Shown: one piece after another, positions 49,067 through 59,052 of the stretch
Position numbering within the stretch: the first letter of the stretch is position 1
Layout of the letters: every line of letters starts with the position of its first letter
Assembly: GCA_947561715.1 (NCBI GenBank)
Contig: OX387197.1
Coordinates: 23,276,266-23,340,265 of the forward strand
Direction: 5' to 3'
DNA: 64,000 bases
Origin: Ascidia mentula
Lineage: Eukaryota > Chordata > Ascidiacea > Phlebobranchia > Ascidiidae
Made by a program: the position numbers and the translations under genes
The notes under the pieces: model-generated
Seen by the model: only the letters and a program-made list of their open reading frames with translations
What the model was told of the DNA's origin: nothing
Databases searched by the model: none

Positions 49067-51676
49067 ATGTCTTCACGTAAATTGCCATCTTATATTCAAA
49101 ATGCTTACATGCTTTTACCTGAAAACAAGCGACCAGATCCAGAAGAATTTATCCAGTATATGAGGGATATGTTCAAGGAACCTGTCCGTGTTTCGGAATG
49201 GAAAGGTTACCGGATGTTTCCTGGTTTGGAAGCCGAAACAGCCAAATATTGTTATGAACATTTTGTCCCACACAGTGGAGATGTAGTCGTTGCAACATGT
49301 GGGCGTACGGGTAAGCAGATCATTATATACCGATATAGCTGTAATCATTATTTCACTGTAGCTATTTTAAGTCAACAACTTCTACCACAGCAAATTTTAC
49401 GCTGCCCACCGTAGTCATGCTCCACGAAAATGGAGTGCAGTGGGTGTGGCGCAACGGGCGTCTAGGGGATCCATAACAAACAATTAGGGGCCCGCGAACA
49501 TCAATTTTTGAAACTGAGGGATTTCTATCGTAAAGGATGGGTTCTACCGATAAGGTTATGTGATCTCCATTAAAAGGGCACCGACACATTATATTTTAAG
49601 GACCCAGGGGACAATAATCAAAGTGTTTATTTTTACACAAACTAGGTTTTCTGCAATGTGGGCACAGAAATTGTAAAACGCAGAACGCCGCGAAAACAAA
49701 TACGACGTCTTGTTGAAACAGAACGTATGTAACAATTATCCACCGGACGAAATCACGCTTTGTTGTAGAATATGCAACTTGTGTCGTATTTATTTTTTGG
49801 TAATGTTTTTAATCATTTTAAAACTTATTTATGTTCAGTATAATTTCAGGGACTCACTGGATTCAGGAGATCTTGCGTCAAATTATTTTCTGCAAGAACC
49901 AAAATCAGTTAAAAGCAGTCCAACGAATCGCTTCGTTTTTTTCACATCTGGAGCAAGGTCCAGGTATCAGGGGCGTGTAGGTTTGGTGGGCTTGCAATTG
50001 CAAAATGCTTTTGGCACAGTATACCAACATCAATTTAAATTATATGCTTCAAGAAAAATTTATAAATTTATTTTATTAATGATCAACTCATCTTATCCAT
50101 TTGCTTAGTTTCCAAATACAAGGTGCTGGAAAACCTTAACGTGGAAAGAAGGTGTCTTTCAACCCACTTACCAGCAGAACTGTTTAATTTCGAAAAATTT
50201 AGAAAATACGGAGCGAAGGTAACGAAATTTAACAACTTGTTATTAACCGTATAGTTACAGGGCATTTATTTTTGTATTTTTTATAGCATGCCCCCAACGA
50301 GTTTAAAATTTTGTTCGCCACTTAGTCAAATCTTCCTTCATAATTAAACACATTAAACAAGCAAAGTTTAATATGTTTATATTAAGGTTTTCTACGTGAT
50401 TCGTAATCCCAAAGATCAAGCAGTTTCATGGTGTAAGTTTGTCTCGTCTCAGACTCACATTGACAACTACCCATTAAACGAAAGATATCCCAAGGACGAA
50501 AAGCTTTTCTACGATTCTTATATATCAGGTAATCGGGTCAGAGTTTACCAGTGTACGTCATCTTACTTTGGCACGTTGCTACGATATTGTATTATTGAAT
50601 TGCAGCCATTTCAAAACACTGTAAAATTGACAAAGTGTATAAAAGCTATCGTAGTGCTGTATCCCTCCAAGAAAGTTGTTTAAACTATATTCAATATGCG
50701 TCAAAAACAGTGCAAAATGCCCAATATGCGAGAAAGTTGCAATATATGGATTAATGATAAATCGTGTTTAGGTGAACAACACACGTTTGCAAAACCAGGT
50801 GAGGGTTATTTGGAACATGTGCGAGATTGGTATAAACACAAAGACGACCCAAATGTTATGATTCTGATGTACGAAGATATAAAACAGGTAAAAAAAACAG
50901 TACTAATCACCTGGCCTGTACTTCACCTAACGATGGATAAATGTAAGATAATTAAAACATAATCTCTGTACACAGAAACGCTATCCATTGTTTTATTGCA
51001 CCTAAAAATCCTTTGTTTTTCTTCCTGCAGAATCTGGAAGAAAATATACAAAAAATTGCCAACTTTTTGGAAGTTAACTTATCCGATGAAGACGTGGTGA
51101 GGATTGTGGACAACGTGTCGTTTTTGTCCATGAAGAACAACACTAACTTTGGTGATAAACTGTTGTCAAAGAGACTTTTTCGTAAAGGTATATATACCCT
51201 AGCTACCATTTGTAAAAACACGTTTAATAAATATTCATACCAAATGAACGAATATTTTGTTTTAATTGTGTTGAAATATTTGAACAAGTACAATAAACGT
51301 TGAAATTATATTTTTGAAAAAGGAAAACTAATCATTAAGACGCATTGTCTGCCTATAAACTCAAATAATTAGTTCGAAAATATTTTTTAATGTAGGAGAA
51401 GTTGGGACGTGGGTGGATCACCTAAGTAAAGAACAGTCGGATTTGATTGACAGGAAGGTGGAAAAAGTATTAGGAGATACTGACGTAAAGTTCATCTACA
51501 GCATCAGCCAACAATGGTATATGGTTACTGAATAATGTAGTAAGAGAAGCGTATGAAATATTCATAACGATTAACGTCAAAACCATTAAATCATGTAATT
51601 ACTGTTTTGTATCGACACAAAACTATGTGTTTATGTTTTTCACAGCACACAGGAAAACGGTAAAGCCAAGTTATGA
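49067..51676 (+). CDS. Cytosolic-type sulfotransferase, gene 2
   Basis: Tandem paralogue of gene 1 with exactly the same exon lengths: 49067-49310, 49850-49963, 50109-50218, 50387-50528, 50772-50887, 51031-51187, 51396-51516, 51646-51676; 1,035 nt, 344 residues. PSB loop ATCGRTGTHWIQEI (Tyr to Cys, Lys to Arg), THLPAELF, VIRNPKDQAVSWCKF and RKGEVGTWVDHL. Exons 5 and 7 are almost identical to gene 1, whereas exon 2 differs heavily. The final exon encodes CTQENGKAKL after splicing; without that splice the frame stops at TAA near 51,533. Intron 1 carries about 250 bp of extra GC-richer sequence (49,395-49,640) not seen in gene 1. Confidence 0.88.
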
Positions 51677-53562
51677 AGTCAACAAACCGGTTTTCAAATA
51701 CACTGAAAACCGTTGGTTTTAATTTGCTATGTGTCAATTACTCGCTCGTATTTCCGCCCATCTTACTCACGTGGAATATATTGAAGCAACTTTGACGTCT
51801 TTTGAAACCATATCTTCGTGTTGAGGCGAATCTTGGCAATGGTGTTTCGTCAAGCCCGCTGGCAATGGTGTTTCCTCTCTCCTCTAAACGTGTTCACTGA
51901 GGCGAGACTTGCGGGACATTAAGCAAACTTGTAACTTTCGTTAGACAAGAAAGAGGATGCGTCTGGTGGAAAGGCGAGAACCCGGTTCATGCGAACCAGA
52001 TTATTCAATTGTGAGATTTGAGGATAACTGTAGAAGTGAAACCATAGCAACTGGAGTTTGTATTTTTTTTGGTTTAGTCGAAAATATTTGGTTCCCGCGC
52101 GTGTTATATTGCAACCAAGCCAGGTAATGCAATTAGGCAAACTGCCCTTCGTTTGGAGAGTTTGAACATCAGTAATAGGTTTACTATTAAATGTCAAACG
52201 GGTTTACTCTAAATCAGTATAAGAACAATAACTACATTACCCAAAATAATGTGACCAACCTGTTCCTGAAATGCGGTGCAGGTACACCAAGATAACAAGG
52301 AAACGGTGCCTGACCCCGAGGCAAAAACATGGACGAGGCCTGGTCATTAATTCCAGGTGGTGCAAAATAACTCGAGCGAGGCTGAGCTATGAGAGTAGGA
52401 GAATTCGGTTTCGTAGTGATCGGTCGAATAATGGCGTTTGTTAATGCGGCACCGTAATGTGAGGCGGCGCTTCCAGGAGCGTTAAAACCGCTTGTACAAC
52501 CGAACAAATCGTTACCTGGCAAATCATCAGCTGTAGAGGAAACTAATGTCTGACATGTCTGCTGAGTGGCTGCGTGAGATGTAGTCCCGAAATCGCCTGG
52601 CGTGACCAACATTGCAACCCCTTTACTGAAAAAAATCATAAATCAGAAGGTTAATTGCGTCGGGGTCACCAAATTTCTGCAGGGACGTTAATCAAAACGT
52701 GTAAAGAATTATAACACTGCCGTATATCTGACTCCTGAAAAAAGCTTCTATCAAACTCAAAGTTAAGCGATCAGTTTAATAAATAATTAACAATCGTACG
52801 ACGAGTTTACAACCCCACAACGTGCGCATGAGTCTCGGTAGGTATGTCTGCCCTGACATGCTCTGCCTCGTGTGGTCAAGTAATCATGTCTCAGAAAGTT
52901 CTTCGGATATATAGTGTATTCATATACTTCAATAGGCTTGACATAACAGTACATAACGGTGTCTTCGGTTCAATTGTATATTATTTTGATCTTGATTTGG
53001 TTCAGTTAAATAGAACAGAACTGTAGACTGATTTTCGATTAGAATGGTGATTCCACAAAGAATGTAGTTAAAGGCACACATGAGTGTTTATGTTTGGGTT
53101 ACAGGAAGCTGGTTGGTTGATTTAGTCACGTAATGCAGTGCAACACTTGGTCGTCAAAGAGCGGACGATGTCTGTAGTTTTCGTCCGAGTATGATAGGGA
53201 TTGGTGCGTTCGTAGTAAGTGAGTACGTGACAAAAAAACCATTGCCGGAAGCCAATTAAAACCGGGTGATGCCAGGACAAAGATAATTAGTTAAGAACAT
53301 AAAGGTCATTACACTTTAAAAGACGTCATAATATAAGGGAAATAAGATGTTCACAGATATATATGCTCGCGGCAGGCATTACAAAAAAACAAGAATGTGG
53401 TCTATAGTAAAAACGACAAGAAATCTTGGTGAAATTATCAACACCATTAAAGCATAAAACATGATGCATATTTGCAAAGCTTGACGTTTGCTGGCTTGTC
53501 TGGCAAGTTGTGCGCCTGTGCACCAGTGTGCCTTGGCCACAATATACCCCGTGAAACCACTG
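51677..53562. other. Intergenic region between sulfotransferase genes 2 and 3
   Basis: Holds a minus-strand open frame of 135 codons (52232-52639; from the inner Met it reads MLVTPGDFGTTSHAATQQ) in a stretch of higher GC. It ends near a possible donor (CAG then GTTGGT at 52,258), but no partner exon or domain was recognised. It is recorded as an unsupported candidate exon. The remainder is featureless. Confidence 0.4.
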
Positions 53563-53832
53563 AACTCCTGTAGCTCAGTTGGTAGAGCGTTGGGCCTGGT
53601 TAGCCAAAAGTCGTGAGTTTAAACCTTACCTGGAGCTTGATTTTTCAAATCTTGCTCCGACTTGTCGTGAAAAAGTGGCTGATCCAGCTAGGCTGCATTA
53701 TCTGGGCTGCCAAGCGTGCAAACCTCATGATCGCAATACGTGAGCTATGATCGCCAAGCAAGGACCTGTGCAGTGGGTCGATCATGCCATTGCATGTGAT
53801 ATCACTGCGGTATTTGCAAAGCAAGTGAAACA
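53563..53832 (+). mobile_element. tRNA-derived SINE, copy 1
   Basis: The head has a Pol III A box (TAGCTCAGTTGGTAGAGC) and B-box-like sequence (GAGTTTAAACCTTACC). It is followed by a tRNA-unrelated body (GCTCCGACTTGTC, GTGGCTGATCCAGCTAGGCT, GCAAACCTCATGATCGC). The same head plus body is found reversed at 59,833-59,998, and the body alone at 54,703-54,865. That makes it a SINE family and not a tRNA gene. Confidence 0.8.
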
Positions 53833-53932
53833 AGGATTTTACAGATTTGGGTCATAAATGTTAGTGTAAATATGAATATTTAGCCGCATTATTACAATGT
53901 CAATATATTCGTTTTTCAAGGTTTTTATTATT

Positions 53933-56273
53933 ATGTCGGTCAAGAAACTGCCAACATTCATTTCAAATTCTTACGAACTTGTACCGAAAAAACAGCAACC
54001 TGATCCAACTGAATTTCTTGAGTATGTCAACAATCTTTTCAAACAACCAGTCCGCGTTTCAGAATGGAAAGGTTATCTAATGTTTCCGGGATTTGAACGG
54101 GAAGCCTCCAAATATTGCTATGAAAAGTTTTTACCTAACAGTGGAGATATAATTATTGCGGCATATGGCCAAACAGGTAACTTACCTATATATGTGGTTA
54201 CAACAAACTGGTAAAACTACTGTGGCGATGTGGTAATTTTAAGCATTTGGTGCATCAACTGCAAATATGAAAGTGATAAAATAAGATGTTTTTTTTTAAC
54301 TTTGTTACATTAATTGGTCCAAGGATTATTAAACATTTTTTCAGCAAGCTCAAGTTGTATCTTCTATAAATATTTTCTTGCTTTTATTTAAAGGAACCCA
54401 TTGGCTTCTGGAGCTGGTGCGCCAAATACTTTTTCACAACAATCCAGAAAAGCTAAGAGAAACCCAAAAGTTATCAGGGTTTTTTACGCACCTTGAGTAC
54501 GGTCCTGGTTAGTCGCTTTTCCTGTGTTTTATTTGATTTTATACCTAAATTTAAGCAGAGAAAAGACTATTCAGTATTTCCCTTGAAACTTGACTTAAAA
54601 CTGATTTACTATGATAAAAATAAGAAATATATGTCCTTTAAGCAAAAAAAAAATTTTGACCCATGTTTTTAGGATTTTTAAATCATTCATGATTCAACGC
54701 AGTAATATTTCATGTAATGGTATGATTGGCAGAATCGCCCCACTGCGCCTCTGGTCCTTGCTTAGCGATCACAGCTATTGTATCGCGATCATTAGGTTTG
54801 CAGGCTTGGCAGACCAGGCATTGTAGGCTAGCTGGATCAGCCACTTTTTCCTGACATATTTGCAGTTGATGATCCAGCTAGGCTGCAATGCCTGGTCTGC
54901 CAAGCCAACTAGTGTTCTGTGCAAAGAACTTGATATTGCTACAGAACCAATCTTTTCGTATGCCCTCAAACATTTTCTTTGTTTTAAGTTTCTAAGTACA
55001 AAGTGTTGGAAAATGTGACTCTTGAACGAAGATGTCTTTCTACCCATTTACCAGCTGCCTTGTTTAACTTTGAGAAGTTTAGAAAAAAAGGAGCCAAGGT
55101 ACAAACAATCTTCAACATTATGGTAATTCACATCGAATAAAAAATTCACAGTATATTTTGGAAGATACTGTATGTGGTTCGCAACCCTAAGGATCAAGCA
55201 GTAGCATGGTGCAAGTTCATATTGTCATTTGACAACATTGGCAACACACCACTAAATAAACGATATCCAAAGGATGAAAAGCTTTTCTATGATTCTTATA
55301 TATCAGGTATGAGAGAATTGGACCATAATGCGTTGTTTACAAACCATATGATACATAGGTGAACAACAAACATTTGCAAAGCCTGGTGAGGGTTACTTGG
55401 AACATGTGAGAGGTTGGTATGAACACAGGAATGACCCAAATGTTATGATCCTCACATATGAAGAGATAAAACAAGTAATTATTTGTGTACACCATTGTTG
55501 CTTTGTTATAACACATGTGGACATGTATGTAGTTATTTATTTTGGATTTTTTTTTCAGAACATAGGAGAACATATTAGAGAGATTGCTGACTTCATTAAC
55601 TGTGATGTAAACGATAACGATGTGTTGAAGATTGCTCAAGGAATGTCTCTTCCATTTAGTAAAGGAAAAATCGAACATGGCAACATCAGCTTAGTTTCAA
55701 AGATGTTGTTCAAAAGTTGGTTAAGTTTATCTTTGAAATTTAAAACCAGATTGGAAGATAATGGATAGAATGCACTTGACTCGCGAATACACGTAGAACC
55801 TATTTGGTTTTGCCTAAAGACGCATGTTAAGGTACAATTGTTTCTCGTCATTATTCGGGCTTGTTGACGTATTTAATAGTACGATAACGGCCCGCCCATT
55901 AAACAATGTGTGTCTGCGACAACATGTTTGCTGTTTCAATGCAAAGGCGACTAAGGCCTAAAACACAATTCGCCTCTTGTCGAAAATGTCAATGTTATAA
56001 AATTTTATCAATTTAGTGCGTCACCGTTCCATGGAGCCACTGCTTTTTATGTATGAACCATATGTTTTACTCTATAGCTTTGCGACGTTTTCAGTTACGT
56101 TAATGATTGGCTCGGAAAAGTATCGCTCGTAACTTGCAAGATAATTTTTGACAGACGAAATTGGGTCGTGGAGAAAACACTTAAGCAAGGAGCAGTCGGA
56201 TGAAATTGATAAGAAGGTGGAAGAAGTCCTTGGCGATACTGACATTAAATTTGTGTATGACATCAAAAGGTAA
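53933..56273 (+). pseudogene. Sulfotransferase gene 3, with one-base frameshift and altered PAPS loop
   Basis: Seven exons: 53933-54176, 54394-54508, 54989-55098, 55165-55306, 55359-55474, 55559-55715, 56155-56273. All lengths equal those of genes 1 and 2 except exon 2, which is 115 nt instead of 114. The extra base lies in a run of seven T near 54,480-54,486 and leads to an early TGA; either the gene is dead, the allele is null, or the base call is wrong. The PSB loop reads AAYGQTGTHWLLEL (Lys position is Gln) and the RKG motif is lost (FKNEIGSW). THLPAALF and VVRNPKDQAVAWCKF remain. The rest is fully open, ending DIKFVYDIKR, which favours a recent loss. Confidence 0.75.
54703..54912 (-). 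mobile_element. tRNA-SINE body fragments in intron 2 of sulfotransferase gene 3
   Basis: The minus strand of about 54,703-54,862 matches the body of the SINE at 53,563 (GTGGCTGATCCAGCTAG, GCAAACCTAATGATCGC, AAGCAAGGACC). Immediately next, 54,867-54,912 repeats part of the body on the plus strand (GATCCAGCTAGGCTGCAATG), giving an inverted pair. No tRNA head is present. Confidence 0.75.
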
Positions 56274-56541
56274 TTGGATATTAAATTATACCTAAGATTA
56301 AATTGGTTGTACCTATTTTGGATGCGATCGATTACGTCAGGATGATGACAGTTTGTAGAGACGTAGATCGAATGATAAATTTGTTTACACTAACAATCCC
56401 AACTTTATCAAAATAAGAACGTTCAGATGATAAACATAGCAAGTTTATTAGAAGTATCACATTTGCACTTTCTTTGCTCAACTTTAAGTTTTACAAATGG
56501 CTGAATGGCAAGCCTATATAGTACTAACTTTATTGTAAACA

Positions 56542-56547
56542 AATAAA
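56542..56547 (+). terminator. Possible polyadenylation signal of sulfotransferase gene 3
   Basis: AATAAA about 270 bp after the TAA stop at 56,273. Reasonable position for a 3' UTR end; no downstream element checked. Confidence 0.35.
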
Positions 56548-57419
56548 ATACACTGAAATGTGTTAAAAACTTAATCTTTTTACACTATCTTGCTTTCCTT
56601 TGAAATCCGATTCTTGGCGTACAAATTTATTGTCAAACTTCATTTTAAATCAGAAACCAAGACGATCTCCGGAACAAACTGTGACAGGATATCCCGCAAT
56701 CGCATCTCTGCCTAATCGTGCTACCTTATATCATATTTCTCTAATCGTTGTTTTTTTAATTTTAAATTTTATGCTTTCGATACGCAGCTGATTTTTGTTG
56801 GCCACGGAAATTGATATATCTCTGTAAAAGTTCCTTGATATAAGTTCCTCTGCCAATTTCTTTCGTTTTTGTTTATTTCAATGTTTTAAATCGATGCTCT
56901 CAAATAATTTAAATATATTTGAAAACACACTACTAGAGATTGGCGACCCATGCCAGTGGAGCCAAAATGTGACTCTTTCACTTCCCGTTACAGCTCCATT
57001 AAGACGGCTAGCTCCTCCAGGGAAAACACCATAATGCAAACAAAAGAGATAGATTTAAACCAATAATGCACTTTTGTACGTTTTACTTAAAATGGATAGT
57101 GACGAGTAATGTGGTTCTTATGCCTTGGAAAACAATATATCAACCAACTTACGTTTTGTGGCTCCGAATATGTTTTAGTTCAGCGCAAACAGAGTGTGGC
57201 TGTACTAACAAATATCGAACGTCGTACAAATCACACGATGATGTTAACAATGAAAAGGTAACGCTTTGTTTACAAAGAGCAATTTTTGCAGTGACTTAAC
57301 AGGATCTTGCAGCATGGCTTTTTTGGTAAAAACATGTCACATAATTAGGCATATTTATAAGAAGTTTATTGTAGTATAGCGGTTGAAGGGTTTATTTGGA
57401 GCGCCTCAGAAAGCGGAAG

Positions 57420-58010
57420 TTAAAACGCATGCGAACAGCAGATTTTAAGGGCGAAAATGGCACACTGCACGCTTTGGTGCACACTGTTTGTGACACGTTC
57501 AATGTGGTCGCCACGGCCCCCGCAGTCGTCACGCCTGGTCGGCCCAACGAGCACATATTCACTCGTCTTGATGCTTTTTGTAATGCTTACGCGGACCGTG
57601 CTGTGTCTCAATATCTGTTTAAGATATTTCTGTAGTGCAGGCAAAAACGTTCTGGGCTCTTCTTTGATTGTAGGAATGAACTGCCCAGACACTGCCAATG
57701 TTATGCCTTAAACCATCTACGCTGAAGATTTTTGCGAGTCTTCCAATTGGAGTAGCTGAAACGAGCCATGATCGCACTTTTGAGGTGACGATAAAATCTC
57801 TTCACTAATCCACCGGTTTGTGGGTGATAGGAAGCGGTTCGATGAAGTGGAATTTTCAAAAGCTGGTTTGCCGGTTATCTTAGATAAAAGGGTGAAAAAT
57901 TCATGCGAAAAAGGCACACTGCACGCTTCAGTGCATATTGTTTGTGGTACGTGTGATGAGGCCGCCACAGTAGCACAAAATAACCGTTGTCCTATCAATG
58001 GAGTCATGCT
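57420..58010 (-). mobile_element. Ty3/gypsy LTR-retrotransposon fossil (integrase region)
   Basis: The minus strand contains a segment typical of the Ty3/gypsy integrase C-terminal part (SYHPQTGGLVKRFYRHLK and nearby residues). The adjoining sequence resembles the region after it. A short motif (GGCACACTGCACGCTT) occurs twice, at about 57,458 and 57,912. No LTRs, gag or reverse transcriptase were found. It is a short, broken, clearly old remnant with several breaks; boundaries are approximate. Confidence 0.65.
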
Positions 58011-59052
58011 ATTTTTTCCACTCGGCGCAATTGAATTTACAGGTTATTATTCGTTGTAAGAGTAAAATTTACATAAAATTTGCAACTTTTTTGTAATTTC
58101 GGTTACTAATGGTAGGCACTGATAATAGTCCATAAAAAGTCTGGGAATAGCGAGTAGTTTTATCTGTTTGAAGGTGCCGCACACCTGGCCTATCGGCATA
58201 AAACTTGGAAAATCAACCACAAGCCTGAAATATCTACCACAAGCCCTATAAAAGTGCACCATTGGGGAATCCCCGCGAGCAAGACAACGGTATTCCTTTC
58301 GACGCTTTGTTAAGTTTGTGCGTTGGCTGCAGATATTTTCTCGCTTGGTTTGCCCAGCATAGAATGCCATGTCATACAGTGTTTAGCTCCGTGGTGTATA
58401 AAGAAGTTGCGAGGTTTGACAAAACACAACTTAAATAATGTGTGCATATTTTTTACAGTGTCTCTGTCGGGAATATCAGACACATGTTGTACAGTATTCA
58501 TCCTAATTTCGTTTTATCACGATGTTATATGCTGCATTCGACCGGGCAGATAGTTTTGGGGTTAAAGCCGTTTAGATTGCGTTTTTTGCAGCTTGGTTTG
58601 CACTTTGCTGAAGCCTAAAGACAGTAACCTGAGATCAGGACTTGAAAACAAGAACACAGATAGTCGCAAATGGACGTGGGCCGGTAATGATTAACATACT
58701 TGGAGAAAACGAGGTGTTGCCAGGGCCTGGTTGCGTGCGCACCAAAAGTTGACTTTAGTTCAATGAAAGAGGCGGCGCTCAGCTGAATGATAACTTCGTC
58801 TAGAATCCAGATATAACGACTATAGAGCTGCTTTAATATTGATTGACCTATTTTTGTGATATTTGTTTCGTTTTGAAAGACGTTTTAGCATTTCTTAAGT
58901 CAATATTTTCTTAAGTTAATTGACTGCTAGCCATAACATTTTTCGTCACAAAGCTCTTTGGTATTCTTAGTTATCCACCACACTTCTACATCCCAGGTTT
59001 ATGTGTGTTGTTAAACGTATATCAGGGGTTAGACCTTAAAAACCCTGCAACC

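Larger units (their letters stand above)
56274..59052. other. Intergenic region between sulfotransferase gene 3 and BTB-Kelch copy 4
   Basis: Contains a Ty3/gypsy fossil (57,420-58,010, listed separately). The last few hundred bases should include the promoter of the BTB-Kelch gene at 59,053. Nothing else is recognised. Confidence 0.5.

Noticed and set aside
53563-53640. Possible functional tRNA gene (good A box).
   Set aside because: The B box is off consensus, no acceptor stem pairs, and the sequence continues into a body repeated elsewhere; it is a SINE head.
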